Positions 27,015 through 36,576 of a stretch of DNA of 64,000 bases are shown piece after piece. Below the pieces are notes generated by a model. The model had not been told where the DNA came from. It did no database searches and saw nothing but the letters and a program-made list of their open reading frames with translations. Position numbers and translations under genes: made by a program. The stretch lies in contig NZ_ACFY01000161.1 of the NCBI RefSeq assembly GCF_000174195.1, positions 1 through 64,000 on the forward strand, in the 5' to 3' direction. How positions within the stretch are numbered: the stretch's first letter is position 1; every line of letters starts with the position of its first letter. This DNA is from Roseburia inulinivorans DSM 16841. GTDB lineage: Bacteria > Bacillota > Clostridia > Lachnospirales > Lachnospiraceae.

Positions 27015-27767
27015 CATGAGTCTTTGCCTCATGAAATTCAAACGTATTCAAAAACTGTTTTGCGCGGTCGGTCTTTGGATGTTCGAAGAACTCTTCCGGA
27101 GTTCCCTCCTCCACGATCTTTCCGCCATTTAAAAATATCACACGGTCTGCCACTGCTTTTGCGAACTGCATCTCATGTGTGACGATCATCATTGTGCGCC
27201 CCTGGGAAGCAAGGTCTAACATTACATCCAAAACCTCTCTTACCATCTCCGGATCCAGCGCCGCGGTCACTTCATCGAAAAGTAAAATTTCCGGGTGCAT
27301 ACAAAGTGCTCTCACGATCGCGACACGCTGTTTCTGTCCACCGGAAAGCTGCCTCGGATAGCTTTTCGCTTTCTCAGCAAGACCAACCCGCTCTAAAAGC
27401 GCCATTGCTTCCTTTTCGGCTTCCTCTTTTTTCCGCTTCTGTACTTTCATTGGTGCCAGTAAAATGTTGTCAAGCACCGTCAAATGCGGAAATAATTCAT
27501 AACTCTGGAATACCATTCCGATCTTCTGACGAAGCTCTGCGATGTTTTTGTTCTTCGGATCAATTTTTTCACCATTTAATTTGATCTCGCCGCCCTGAAT
27601 TGGTTCCAGAGCGTTGATACATCGAAGCATCGTACTTTTTCCACAGCCGCTCGGACCGACAAGGACGATGACCTCTCCCTGATGTACTTCCAGATCGATA
27701 TCATCCAGAATCAGGTTATCATCATAACTTTTTTCAAATGTTCTATAGATAACAATGTCTGTTCCAA
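27007..27767 (-). CDS. amino-acid ABC transporter ATPase (GlnQ-like, N-terminal homopolymer frameshift)
   Basis: Walker [12 protein letters not shown]-loop [10 protein letters not shown], signature [11 protein letters not shown], Walker [15 protein letters not shown] and H-loop VTHEMQF all present. The open frame enters from inside the permease gene without a sensible start. The natural start is TTG 27767, with a perfect GGAGGTGAT 6 nt upstream and 6 nt after the permease stop. Its frame ([13 protein letters not shown]) is typical of this family but shifts at an A6 run (T6 on the plus strand, 27729-27734). One extra A joins the frames into a 253-aa protein. I annotate the restored gene. It energises the two permeases upstream; the palindromic element touches its stop codon. 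Confidence 0.85.
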
Positions 27768-27773
27768 GAAAGA

Positions 27774-28448
27774 TCACCTCCATTTCCTTTCCAGATATTT
27801 TGCAAGCATACTGATTGGCCAGCATGCGATAAAATACAATAAAAATACGGTCAGATAAATTCCAAACGCTGCATTCGGGCTGGACATCCGGTTTGCCTCG
27901 ATAATCTGCTGTGCCACCTTCAACACCTCGACAACACCGATCATTAAGATCAGGCTGGTCGTCTTGATCATTCGTGTGATCAGGTTGATGGACAGCGGGA
28001 TCAGTCTCCTGACGGCCTGTGGAATGATAACGTAGAGATAAGTCTGCATTTTGGTAAGTCCCAGCGCCGCACTGCTCTCGTACTGATGTTTTGGGATGGA
28101 GATCAGTGCCCCCCGCACAAGGTCGCTCATCTCTGCGGTTCCCCACAGGACAAACACGATGATGGACGCTGTCTCTCCCGACAAATTCCAGCCAAAAGTT
28201 CTCGTCGTACTAAAGTAAAACAGGAAAAGTAATACCAACTGCGGCATAATGCGGATAAATTCCAGATACACTCTGAAAATTGCCTTGAGCACTACATTTT
28301 TTCTTGTCATCAGCACGCCAAACAATAAACCTGACGGAATACTGATCACAACTGCGATCAGACTGATACGGAGTGCTACCCAGAGTCCCTGAAGCAGCCG
28401 CAGCATATTGCTTCCTTTTAATAAAACCTCAAGCCCCAAATCCGGCAT
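27774..28448 (-). CDS. amino-acid ABC permease (HisM-like)
   Basis: 224 aa, about five membrane segments and a conserved EAA-type loop ([23 protein letters not shown] near residue 140). Overlaps the preceding permease gene by 20 nt. Pairs with it to form the membrane channel for a polar amino acid. Confidence 0.88.
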   Translation of the reverse strand: MPDLGLEVLLKGSNMLRLLQGLWVALRISLIAVVISIPSGLLFGVLMTRKNVVLKAIFRVYLEFIRIMPQLVLLFLFYFSTTRTFGWNLSGETASIIVFVLWGTAEMSDLVRGALISIPKHQYESSAALGLTKMQTYLYVIIPQAVRRLIPLSINLITRMIKTTSLILMIGVVEVLKVAQQIIEANRMSSPNAAFGIYLTVFLLYFIACWPISMLAKYLERKWR

Positions 28449-29088
28449 AACGCAGCCTCCTTTCCAGCAGACTGCCCAAAATGGAAATCGGCAATAATAG
28501 GATCAGATAGAAAACCACAAGCAGGAATAAACTCTCTGTTGTCTTGTAATAAAGACCGATCAGGTCTTTTGCAGTAAACATCAGATCCATCAGGCTGATC
28601 GCACTGAACACACTCGTTTCCTTCAAAAGGAAAATCACATTTGCCACAAATGCCGGAACACTGATGGACATTGCCTGTGGTAAAATGATGTACCGCATGG
28701 TCTGGCAACGGTTCATCCCAAGACTGTACGCACTCTCCGTCTGAATCGGTTCGATTGCTTCCAATCCGCTTCGAAAAGCCTCTGCCATGTAACTTCCACC
28801 TAAAAATGCAAGTCCGGCAACACCACATGCCTCCGCATTTGTCTGGATTCCGATCTTCGGAAGTCCATAGTAAATAAAGAATAACTGTACCAGCAATGGT
28901 GTATTTCTGCTGAGTTCTATGTACACCGCCACGATCTGGCGAAGTACCGGCACTTTATAATACTGGATCGTCGAACAGACAAATCCAACGATAATTGCAA
29001 AAACAATTCCGAGGAGTCCAATGCGAAGCGTCAACCAGGCGGCTTTCTCGTACATCGGTAAATATTTTAGAATAAACTCCCAGTTCAA
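28429..29088 (-). CDS. amino-acid ABC permease (HisQ-like)
   Basis: 219 aa, polar-amino-acid permease family; loop QTESAYSLGMNRCQTMRYIILPQA near residue 135. I start at TTG 29088 (Met-Asn-Trp-Glu) because GAGGAGGGG lies 6 nt upstream; an in-frame TTG at 29109 is before that site. First gene of the transporter operon. Confidence 0.87.
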   Translation of the reverse strand: MNWEFILKYLPMYEKAAWLTLRIGLLGIVFAIIVGFVCSTIQYYKVPVLRQIVAVYIELSRNTPLLVQLFFIYYGLPKIGIQTNAEACGVAGLAFLGGSYMAEAFRSGLEAIEPIQTESAYSLGMNRCQTMRYIILPQAMSISVPAFVANVIFLLKETSVFSAISLMDLMFTAKDLIGLYYKTTESLFLLVVFYLILLLPISILGSLLERRLRYAGFGA

Positions 29089-29276
29089 GATGTTCCCCTC
29101 CTCTTTCAAAATTTATAGTGCTTATCATAGTTCTTTTATCCTACTATGTCAATAGGAATTATAGTATTAATTGTATTAAATAAAAAACAATATCGGAATT
29201 ATATTGTAAAATGGGGATATATGGATTTCATCTTCTATGATTATTATATGAAAAGAAAAGAATTGATTACCCGAAA

Positions 29277-29319
29277 ATAAAAAGATGGGCAGCAATATCG
29301 GATGACGATATTGCTGCCC
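29277..29319 (-). terminator. strong intrinsic terminator after the GNAT gene
   Basis: Perfect 14-bp stem GGGCAGCAATATCG/CGATATTGCTGCCC with 5-nt loop (29287-29319); on the minus strand ATCTTTTTATTTT follows. Confidence 0.85.
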
Positions 29320-29368
29320 GGTGCTTATCGATAAAATAAATTTCTGGTTAAATCTAGTCCACCGTGGA

Positions 29369-29938
29369 CTACTTTTCCAACTTCAACTTCGGAAACGGAA
29401 TGATATCCGGCTGATTTTCCCTATGCTCTCCGATGAATTTTTCCATCCAGACCATGTCATACCAGCGGTGGAACTTATAACCGCACTGATGGAAAGTTCC
29501 GACCATCGTATAACCCAGTTTTTCATGAAACAGCACGCTGTCCTTCGTCAGATATTCATCTTCCGCCTGTGGATAAGCAATACAGGCATTGACATTTAAA
29601 ATACCCTGCTGCTTCAAAATATTTTCCAGCTCTTCATAAAGCCTTCTGCCGATTCCGCTGCGTTTCTGCTCCATATCTACATAAATGGATGTCTCCACTG
29701 ACCAGTCATATGCCGCTCTCTCTTTGAACGGACTGACATAGGCATAGCCTGCGATTTTTCCATCCTTTTCCGCTGCCAGATATGGAAATCGCTCCAATGT
29801 ATGCCTGATCCTGCCACGGAACTCCTCTATGGACGGCACAACATATTCAAACGTGATCGCTGTCTGCTCAATATATTTTGCGTAGATTGCAAGAATCTCC
29901 TCTGCATCCGCCTCTGTTGCAACTCGAATCGTTGTCAT
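29369..29938 (-). CDS. GNAT N-acetyltransferase, phosphinothricin-acetyltransferase-like
   Basis: 189 aa. Acetyl-CoA-dependent acetyltransferase fold; acetyl-CoA site KRSGIGRRLYEELENIL near residue 95, and the family hallmarks EEILAIYAKYIEQTAITFEY at the start and LHEKLGY-type FHEKLGYTMVGTFHQCGYK near 140. The Pat/MddA group acetylates small amines such as phosphinothricin or methionine sulfoximine; the real substrate is unknown. AGGG ribosome site. Downstream of the NUDIX gene by 75 nt on the same strand, with its own terminator. Confidence 0.88.
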   Translation of the reverse strand: MTTIRVATEADAEEILAIYAKYIEQTAITFEYVVPSIEEFRGRIRHTLERFPYLAAEKDGKIAGYAYVSPFKERAAYDWSVETSIYVDMEQKRSGIGRRLYEELENILKQQGILNVNACIAYPQAEDEYLTKDSVLFHEKLGYTMVGTFHQCGYKFHRWYDMVWMEKFIGEHRENQPDIIPFPKLKLEK

Positions 29939-30013
29939 AGTTTCCCTGCCTCTTTTCCATTCAGTATTCCATCTGCAAAACTATATCTTTGATGTTTTCT
30001 TCTGCTCACGCAA

Positions 30014-30517
30014 TCACATTTCAAACGCCTGCTTAATGCTGTCGTAATGTAAGAAGATCCCCTGCTCTGCAAACTCCCTGATCTGGTCTGGCGTTGCAAA
30101 CATGTAGCCATCTGTTTCCTCTGTCTGAAGATGCAGGTCTTTGTCGTCAATATCCATGACAAAACGGTAAACGTCCACAAAATAATTGTCACCCTCACCC
30201 GGATTTTCTCTCTTATAGGTAAATAAATAGCCGCCCTCGGCATTTCCGGCATCCAGTCCTGTCTCCTCTTTCACTTCGCGAAGGACTGCCTCGTAAGACT
30301 CCTCGCCAGCCTGTGCTGCGCCGCCGGATACTTCCCACCAGCCCGGTGCCCATGCCTTTGTCATGACGCGCTTTGTGATAAGAAACGTTTGATCAGGTCT
30401 TGCCACAACACCGAGCACCGTCAGATGATATTCGCCATCCTTTAAACACCAGTCGTTGCGCTTCATTGTGCGTCCTGTCGGCTTTTTATCTGCATCATAA
30501 ATATCCCATAATTCCAT
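30014..30517 (-). CDS. NUDIX hydrolase
   Basis: 167 aa; a complete Nudix box runs from GGAAQAGEESYEAV through LREVKEETGLDA near residues 60-90. The opening MELWDIYDADKKPTGRTM resembles the Idi-like/YfcD subgroup, which hydrolyses nucleoside-diphosphate derivatives or related compounds. AGGAG ribosome site 8 nt before ATG 30517. Probable housecleaning enzyme; substrate not predictable. Confidence 0.9.
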   Translation of the reverse strand: MELWDIYDADKKPTGRTMKRNDWCLKDGEYHLTVLGVVARPDQTFLITKRVMTKAWAPGWWEVSGGAAQAGEESYEAVLREVKEETGLDAGNAEGGYLFTYKRENPGEGDNYFVDVYRFVMDIDDKDLHLQTEETDGYMFATPDQIREFAEQGIFLHYDSIKQAFEM

Positions 30518-30649
30518 CGTTTTCTCTCCTGTTTATACATGCTATTTATCCCATCTTATCATTTCACTATAGGCAATGCAAACCTCATTTTCATCATTCC
30601 GGTTGACATTATTTAATCTTTTATACCAATTTTTGCTTACTTTTTATCA

Positions 30650-30678
30650 TTTACTAATTTGTTTATAATTGCTATAAT
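30650..30678 (+). promoter_or_regulatory. promoter of azlCD
   Basis: TTTACT (30650-30655), 17-bp spacer, TATAAT (30673-30678), about 80 nt before the azlC start codon. Confidence 0.6.
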
Positions 30679-30684
30679 ACACGT

Positions 30685-30712
30685 TAGCCGTGATTTTAAC
30701 CAAAATCAGCTA
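30685..30712 (+). promoter_or_regulatory. hairpin/operator in the azlC leader
   Basis: TAGC-CG-TGATTTT / AAAATCA-GCTA with a 4-nt loop, starting right at the expected transcription start. Either an operator or a 5' mRNA hairpin; no T-run follows, so not a terminator. Confidence 0.4.
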
Positions 30713-30756
30713 TCAAAATTTATTACTTTTTACCATAAAAATTCGAGGTTTTACAG

Positions 30757-31503
30757 ATGAGTGAAACAAAAAAAATGACCAACGAGCGTCCTGTATACGC
30801 TTTTAACCGAAAAATTTTCTGTGAGGGAATGCGTGACGGTATTCCGATTGCTTTAGGCTATCTGGCGGTATCGTTTTCTCTTGGAATTGCCGCAAGAAAT
30901 GCCGGTTTAACCGCCTTTCAGGGATTTCTTGCAAGTTTACTGAACAATGCTTCTGCCGGTGAGTACGCCGCATTTACGCTGATCGCTGCAAATGCAACCT
31001 ATCTGGAAGTCGCAATTATCACACTGATCTCCAATGCACGCTATCTGCTGATGAGTTGTGCGCTCACCCAGCGTTTTGCACCCGGAACACCTTTTTTTCA
31101 CCGGCTGATCATCGCCTATGATGTGACGGATGAATTGTTTGGGATCACCATTGCGCGCCCCGGCTATCTGAATCCTTTCTATACGTATGGAGCGATCGTG
31201 CTGGCTGCGCCCGCCTGGTCGGTCGGTACCGCACTCGGAATTATGGCTGGCAATGTATTGCCGCTTCGGGTGGTTAGCGCCCTGAGTGTCGCACTTTACG
31301 GAATGTTCCTTGCGATCATTATACCTCCTGCAAGAAAAGATAAAGTGGTCGCTGCGCTTGTCGCCATCAGCTTTGCACTTAGCTTTGCCGGTTCTTATCT
31401 CCCGGTTGTTTCTTCCATGTCAAGCGGTACAAGAACGATTATTTTAACCGTTGTGATTTCTTCCGCTGCTGCAATTTTGTTTCCAAGGAAAACGGAAGCA
31501 TAA
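30757..31503 (+). CDS. azlC: AzlC-family branched-chain amino-acid exporter subunit
   Basis: 248 aa with about seven membrane segments; opens with the family pattern FCEGMRDGIPIALGYLAVSFSLG near residue 22, then NNASAGEYAAF and SNARYLLMSCAL. AzlC with AzlD exports branched-chain amino acids or analogues (family knowledge). GAGG 8 nt before ATG. Its stop overlaps the azlD start (TAATG). Confidence 0.92.
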   Translation: MSETKKMTNERPVYAFNRKIFCEGMRDGIPIALGYLAVSFSLGIAARNAGLTAFQGFLASLLNNASAGEYAAFTLIAANATYLEVAIITLISNARYLLMSCALTQRFAPGTPFFHRLIIAYDVTDELFGITIARPGYLNPFYTYGAIVLAAPAWSVGTALGIMAGNVLPLRVVSALSVALYGMFLAIIIPPARKDKVVAALVAISFALSFAGSYLPVVSSMSSGTRTIILTVVISSAAAILFPRKTEA

Positions 31504-31838
31504 TGAATACGCTTCCGCAAGTGAGGTTTTCTATGACACATAATAATTTTATTTATATCGCCGTGATGGCTCTTGTATCTTATGCCATCCGTGTTTTACC
31601 TTTGACGCTGATCCGCAAACCGATCAAAAACCAGTTTATCCAATCCTTTTTATATTACGTTCCATATGTGACACTGGCTATCATGACATTTCCTGCGATT
31701 GTCGAAGCAACACAGAGCCCTGTAGCCGGTGCCGTTGCACTCATCGTCGGTATCCTTGCAGCATGGTTTGGTGCAAGTCTGTTTCAGGTGTCTGTGGCAT
31801 GCTGTGCGGTTGTGTTTGTGATCGAGTTGTTTTTATAA
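31503..31838 (+). CDS. azlD: AzlD-family transporter subunit
   Basis: 111 aa, four hydrophobic segments, the small partner of AzlC (family motif IRVLPLTLIRKPIKNQF near residue 30). Start ATG 31503 overlaps the azlC stop; an internal ATG at 31533, with GTGAGG upstream, is an alternative. Confidence 0.9.
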   Translation: MNTLPQVRFSMTHNNFIYIAVMALVSYAIRVLPLTLIRKPIKNQFIQSFLYYVPYVTLAIMTFPAIVEATQSPVAGAVALIVGILAAWFGASLFQVSVACCAVVFVIELFL

Positions 31839-31859
31839 AGTTTTTTTGCCTGTCAGGAA

Positions 31860-32381
31860 CTACTCCACCTGCACCTGACACATTCTCATTGTAGCCAATG
31901 CTGCTTCATGGCTTTCCGGTGTGACACCTGCGCAGCAGGAAGCAATGACTTTGACCGGGATCTCCGGCAGATATGCCTTAATTAAAATTGCATTGGAGAC
32001 AACACAGATGTCGGTGCAAAGTCCGACCAATGTAACGGTGATATCTTCTTTCTCTGCGATTTTTGTAATCTCTTCCGCAAGAATTTTTGAACCGAACGTT
32101 GGCTTGTCGATCACTACTGCGTCTTTTAATGCTGTTTTCACTTTCTCATTGACCTGCCAGCCGTCTGTACCCTTCACGCAGTGCACAACCGGAAGATTTT
32201 TTCCTTCCTGAGTCTCTAAATAATTTTCCGGGTGTGTATCCCTTGTTGCAAAAATGTCTTTGGTATCATACTTTGCAATCTCTGCGATTACGTTATCCAC
32301 GATAGCCACTGCCTCTTTTGTTCCGAGTGAGCCATCGATAAAATCATTCTGCATATCTACCACTACTAGTAAATTTCTCAT
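31860..32381 (-). CDS. isochorismatase-family cysteine hydrolase (nicotinamidase-like)
   Basis: 173 aa. Catalytic triad residues recognisable: Asp in VVDMQNDFIDGSLG (residues 7-20), a Lys in the VHCVKGTDGW segment near 78, and Cys in VGLCTDICV near 128. Metal-site Asp-His in TRDTHPENY near 53. Best match by eye is a small nicotinamidase (PncA-like), which would feed NAD salvage. Start ATG 32381 with GGAGG 8 nt upstream. Convergent with azlD. Confidence 0.85.
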   Translation of the reverse strand: MRNLLVVVDMQNDFIDGSLGTKEAVAIVDNVIAEIAKYDTKDIFATRDTHPENYLETQEGKNLPVVHCVKGTDGWQVNEKVKTALKDAVVIDKPTFGSKILAEEITKIAEKEDITVTLVGLCTDICVVSNAILIKAYLPEIPVKVIASCCAGVTPESHEAALATMRMCQVQVE

Positions 32382-32488
32382 TATGTAAACCTCCAATTTT
32401 CTTTTTTAATTATAAAATATCAAAAATATTTTTTACTCCATGACACTAATTGTATCAAAGATCCTTTTTCTTATAATTGCACTTCTTC

Positions 32489-32579
32489 CTAGTACACCGA
32501 ATAATAAATAACTGACACCTTGCATATGAAACAATCATCCGGCGTCAATGTATCAGAAACTTATTATTCGATGTACTAG
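32489..32579. repeat. 91-bp inverted-repeat element overlapping the ECF ATPase stop
   Basis: Arms CTAGTACACCGAATAATAA and its complement TTATTATTCGATGTACTAG agree at 18 of 19 positions around a 53-nt centre that can itself pair. Ends are GTAC/CTAG-palindromic. The right arm provides the TAG stop of the upstream ATPase gene. No T-run follows, so it is not a usual terminator; a small MITE-like insertion is possible. Confidence 0.55.
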
Positions 32580-34315
32580 TCTTTCAGTGAAAAATACAGC
32601 TTCTTGTACCCAAGCTGCTGGCACAGTTTTGTCAGATACGGCTGGTCGATCCTTGCCTGCCCTAAGATATCCTTCTGTGCAAACACTTCCTCTTTTGTGC
32701 CATCTGCGAGCACTTTTCCGTGCGCCATAACGATCACACGCTCGAAACTCTCTGCCACAAAATCCATATCGTGTAAAATCGCAATAACCGTTTTTCCCTG
32801 ACTGCTCAGATCCCGGATCATTTTCTGAATGATCTTTCTGCCCTTCCAGTCCTGTGCGATCGTCGGTTCATCCAGAATGAGCACTTTTGTATCCATCGCA
32901 AGAACGGAAGCGATCGCAACCAGTTTCCGCTCTGACAATTCCAGATCATAAGGATTTTCGTCTGCAAGCTGTTCCAGCCCGACCAGCTTTAATGCTGCAA
33001 CAGCTTTTTCCTTTGCCTGCTCTTTTGTCATTCCGATATTCTGCGGTCCGAACATGACTTCATCGATCACATGATATTTGAAAATCTGGTCGTCCGGATT
33101 CTGGAATACGTAACCGATCTCCCCTGCCAACATTGCAACGGTCTTTTCTGCCATGTCGCTTTCACCGTAGTAGATGCTGCCGCCCACCGGCTTTAACAGA
33201 CCTTTTAACAGCTTTACAAGAGTCGTTTTTCCTGCGCCGTTCTGACCGATGATCGCAGTTGGTCTGTGGTCAATTGTAAAGTTTATGTCCTGCAGAACCG
33301 GAACATTTTCGAGATATTGAAATTCCAGATGTTCGATGTCAAAAACATTTTTCTTACAACTTATAGTCAGTTCCATGCTTTCATCTGTAGTTAGAGAATC
33401 TTCAATCTGCCCGTTCTTATTTTTCATATCTTTATTATTGTCTAATAATACTTTTTCCTGGCAGAACGCTTCCTCCCCCGGAAACAAATCTTTTAACGCC
33501 AACGCATCCTTAAGCGAAGCCGGATAACATCCATTCTCTTTCTTCACGCCAAAAGCCTGACAGATTCTTGTATAGGCAGGTGGATTCACCCCATAGCTCT
33601 GCAGATCCGCTCTGGAAAAAATCTGTTCCGGCGTATCGAATACGATCTGCTTTCCCTGATGCAGCAGCAAAATCTTATCACAGTATTCTGCCAGTTTTTC
33701 AAGCTTCTGCTCCACCATAATGATCGTGATCCCTGATTTTGCAAGCTTATCGACCGCCGCAAAAACTTCCTCGCTTCCCGCCGGATCAAGCTGTGAGGTA
33801 GGCTCGTCTAACACGATCACTTCCGGTTTCATCGCAAGGATACCTGCCAGCGCAACCCTCTGCATCTGACCACCGGACAGATCAAACGGATTTCGGTCCC
33901 TGTAAGCTGCAATATCCAGCAGTTCCATCACTTCATCCACACGGCTTATCATCTCTTCTTTTGGCACGCCGAAGTTCTGCAGGCCAAATGCAATTTCCTC
34001 AAAAACAGTTTCTTTTGCACCGGAGAGCTGATTGAACGGATTCTGGAATACCAGACCTACTTTCTGACACAGCTTTGAAACAGTCGTTTTTGCCACTTCA
34101 GTGTCCTCGATCAGGACTTTTCCTCCATAAGCCCCTTTGAAAAATCCCGGAACAAGACCGTTGAACGCCTGACAGAGCGTACTTTTTCCGGCTCCGTTCT
34201 CCCCGATGATCCCGACAAAAGAACCTTTTTCTATTTCAAAATCCAGCCCATCCAACGCAAGCTTTGTTGTATTTGGATAGCGGTATTTTAAATTTTCAAC
34301 CTTTATATATGCCAT
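32576..34315 (-). CDS. ECF transporter ATPase, fused EcfA-EcfA' (double ABC domain)
   Basis: 579 aa with two complete ABC domains. First: Walker A GENGAGKST near 40, signature LSGGQMQRVAL, Walker B VIVLDEPTSQLDP. Second: GQNGAGKTT near 350, an altered signature LSERKLVAIASVL, Walker B VLILDEPTIAQDW. Such fusions power group II ECF vitamin or nucleoside transporters. Start ATG 34315 with AGGAAG 4-6 nt upstream. The end is formed by the inverted-repeat element. Follows the T subunit gene by 25 nt; Asp-in-Walker B of domain two is intact although the LSGGQ motif is degenerate (LSERK). Confidence 0.9.
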   Translation of the reverse strand: MAYIKVENLKYRYPNTTKLALDGLDFEIEKGSFVGIIGENGAGKSTLCQAFNGLVPGFFKGAYGGKVLIEDTEVAKTTVSKLCQKVGLVFQNPFNQLSGAKETVFEEIAFGLQNFGVPKEEMISRVDEVMELLDIAAYRDRNPFDLSGGQMQRVALAGILAMKPEVIVLDEPTSQLDPAGSEEVFAAVDKLAKSGITIIMVEQKLEKLAEYCDKILLLHQGKQIVFDTPEQIFSRADLQSYGVNPPAYTRICQAFGVKKENGCYPASLKDALALKDLFPGEEAFCQEKVLLDNNKDMKNKNGQIEDSLTTDESMELTISCKKNVFDIEHLEFQYLENVPVLQDINFTIDHRPTAIIGQNGAGKTTLVKLLKGLLKPVGGSIYYGESDMAEKTVAMLAGEIGYVFQNPDDQIFKYHVIDEVMFGPQNIGMTKEQAKEKAVAALKLVGLEQLADENPYDLELSERKLVAIASVLAMDTKVLILDEPTIAQDWKGRKIIQKMIRDLSSQGKTVIAILHDMDFVAESFERVIVMAHGKVLADGTKEEVFAQKDILGQARIDQPYLTKLCQQLGYKKLYFSLKD

Positions 34316-34340
34316 AATTCTTCCTTTTTCCATAAACAAC

Positions 34341-35108
34341 TCAAAACACAATCCTCACCACGATAGCCCCTGCAATCACCACAGCCATCACCAGACATAA
34401 CACGCGGTCGGAAGTTTTCATTTTTCCTTCCCTGAGATAGGTCTTTTTCTGCCCAGCCTCAAAGCCCCGGATTTCCAGTGCGATCGCGCGCTCTCTTGTG
34501 TTGATGAGCGAGCTCATGACAACCGGCGAAATTAACGGAAGAAAAGATTTTGCCCTGGTGATCAGATTTCCCTCCGTCTCAAGCCCACGGCTCCGCTGTG
34601 CATCCATGATCGTGTTCATCGTGCCGCTCATCTGCGGTACGATCTGAAAAACAGAACTGATGACATATCCGATCTTCGGTGAAAATCCTGCCTGCTCCAG
34701 ATCCTCTACCAGCTCTGCCGGCTTAGTTGTGAGTACAAACACCGCAAATGCCAGCAGCATATTCAAGACGTTACAGCTGATGCGAAGCGCATACATCATT
34801 CCTTCCCGATAGAACTTTAACGGTCCTAACTGAAACATTAAGTTTGCATTTTCATGATTAAATAAACCATGGATCAAAAATATAGTGATCAGAATTGTAA
34901 ATGAAAAAGCAATCAGTGGAAAAACCTTTTTCATGATTTTTCCACTGATAAGCATTACAAGACTGATTCCAATGAATATAGCGAATGCCCATAACTTCCC
35001 TGCGATCAGCGATGCAACGACCGCTGTCAGGATATAACACAGTTTCGTAAACGGATGCATTCTGGTCAAATAGGTATCTTTATCCACATAAAGGCTGATA
35101 CTTTTCAT
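34341..35108 (-). CDS. ecfT: ECF transporter transmembrane subunit EcfT
   Basis: 255 aa, five to six membrane segments, with the coupling motif DAQRSRGLE near residue 168 and a second Ala-Arg-Gly-like LEIRGFEAG near 215 that dock on the ATPases. Middle gene of the S-T-A operon. Confidence 0.9.
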   Translation of the reverse strand: MKSISLYVDKDTYLTRMHPFTKLCYILTAVVASLIAGKLWAFAIFIGISLVMLISGKIMKKVFPLIAFSFTILITIFLIHGLFNHENANLMFQLGPLKFYREGMMYALRISCNVLNMLLAFAVFVLTTKPAELVEDLEQAGFSPKIGYVISSVFQIVPQMSGTMNTIMDAQRSRGLETEGNLITRAKSFLPLISPVVMSSLINTRERAIALEIRGFEAGQKKTYLREGKMKTSDRVLCLVMAVVIAGAIVVRIVF

Positions 35109-35141
35109 CTAAATCACTCCATCAGAATATGTTTTCACTTC

Positions 35142-35744
35142 TTAGTCTAAGCTCTCCACACTGTCGTTCACATCATAAAGAGCAGTAAGTTTTTTCGGAA
35201 GTCCTTTTAAAATCGCAAACACGATCAATACCGTAATGATCTTATCCGGAACATCCACAACGACTTCATCCAAGAAAGAACCTAATACAACCGGGAGATT
35301 TGCTGCCTGTGTTGCTGCGAATACTGCATCGCCCCAGACATTTCCTGTTGTACCACCCCAGAAAATAACGTTTAACGGAGTGGAGATCAATACTGCTGCA
35401 AGACCGCCGGCTAAAGAAGTCAGTAACGCACCGTTTACTTTTTCCATTTTGCCGAGACGTGCCATAATACCAACGACAAGACCAATGCCAAGACTTGTGA
35501 GGGCATACACTAATGTAATGGAATCACCGGTTGTAAAACCATAGATCAGGTTGTTGGCTGCTCCACAGATCGCACCAATGATCGGTCCGCCGAGTGCGCC
35601 ACCGATACAGGTTCCGATGGAATCTAACCATAACGGCAGTTTTAATACGGAAGCAAATAATTTTCCGAGGTAATTGATACCGATACATGCCGGGATCAAT
35701 ACCAGACTTGCTGTGTTTAATTTTGTTTTAAAAATGTTCTTCAT
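35142..35744 (-). CDS. ECF transporter substrate-binding (S) subunit
   Basis: 200 aa, about six hydrophobic segments, glycine-rich GGALGGPIIGAICGAANNLIYG near residue 48, typical of S components. The preceding gene encodes a nucleoside phosphorylase, so nucleosides are the most likely cargo (context inference, not a sequence feature). GGAGGAC ribosome site. Confidence 0.82.
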   Translation of the reverse strand: MKNIFKTKLNTASLVLIPACIGINYLGKLFASVLKLPLWLDSIGTCIGGALGGPIIGAICGAANNLIYGFTTGDSITLVYALTSLGIGLVVGIMARLGKMEKVNGALLTSLAGGLAAVLISTPLNVIFWGGTTGNVWGDAVFAATQAANLPVVLGSFLDEVVVDVPDKIITVLIVFAILKGLPKKLTALYDVNDSVESLD

Positions 35745-35757
35745 AACGTTGTCCTCC

Positions 35758-36486
35758 TCATTTTCCGGAGCACCTGTACAGTGCCTCCAATGCTACATGA
35801 ATCTCATTTTTTTCTCCCTGTACGGTTGCATTCACTCCATCCGTATAGTTGTTAATGTTATCTTCAAGGTTATCCTCGTATTCCACCACCGTATTTAAGA
35901 CAGAGGCTGTCTTCACACCCCGGAGTTTTCCGATCACAAACAGCGCCGCTGTCTCCATATCACAGCCCAGCACTCCTCTGCCGGCCCACAGTGCGTCGAT
36001 CTCGTCCTCTCTGTCCGTGTAAAAACTGTCGTGACTCCGTGCCATTCCGACATGCGCCGGAATCTGCTCCTCCTCTGCTGCCTCTACACAGGCATTCATC
36101 AGTTCAAAATCCGGGATTGCCGGATAAATGGAATCTATGTACGTTCTGGAAGTTCCTTCATCTCTCACCGCACCCTGCACTAAGATCAGATCCCCTAATC
36201 TGATTTCTTTTTGTAATGCACCGCAGCTCCCTATACGGATCGCGTGCGTCACGCCGATACGCGCCAGCTCTTCCACAGCAATTCCGGTCGAAGGACCGCC
36301 GATCCCCGTAGAAACTGCAAGCACGCGGATTCCCTTGTAAGTTCCTGCAATGCTTTTATATTCCCTGTTAAATTCTAACTCCTCCACGTCCTCTAACTGT
36401 TCTGCGATCCGCTCCACCCTTGCCGGGTCTCCAGGAAGGATCGCATACTGAATGCCGAGGTCATCGCGCAGTTTTAAGTGAGGCAT
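35758..36486 (-). CDS. nucleoside phosphorylase (uridine phosphorylase-like)
   Basis: 242 aa, PNP/UDP family 1. Phosphate/ribose motifs GDPARVERIA near residue 18, VSTGIGGPSTGIAVEEL near 60, RIGSCGALQ near 85 and GCDMETAALFVIG near 180. Splits a nucleoside to base and ribose-1-phosphate. First gene of an operon with the ECF S, T and A genes: uptake then cleavage. Start ATG 36486 is chosen by family fit; an ATG at 36495 and GTG at 36507 are possible. Promoter with overlapping palindrome lies at 36577-36614. Confidence 0.88.
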   Translation of the reverse strand: MPHLKLRDDLGIQYAILPGDPARVERIAEQLEDVEELEFNREYKSIAGTYKGIRVLAVSTGIGGPSTGIAVEELARIGVTHAIRIGSCGALQKEIRLGDLILVQGAVRDEGTSRTYIDSIYPAIPDFELMNACVEAAEEEQIPAHVGMARSHDSFYTDREDEIDALWAGRGVLGCDMETAALFVIGKLRGVKTASVLNTVVEYEDNLEDNINNYTDGVNATVQGEKNEIHVALEALYRCSGK

Positions 36487-36576
36487 TACTTCCATTCCAT
36501 CATCCACTCTTTTCTCAGATTTTTCTGCCTTATCACGACAAAATTTCTCATTACCATGGTTTTAAGATTCTTGTTT

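Noticed and set aside
36487-36576. Riboswitch in the leader of the nucleoside operon
   Set aside because: Leader is short and I see no conserved riboswitch core; the promoter palindrome explains regulation better.
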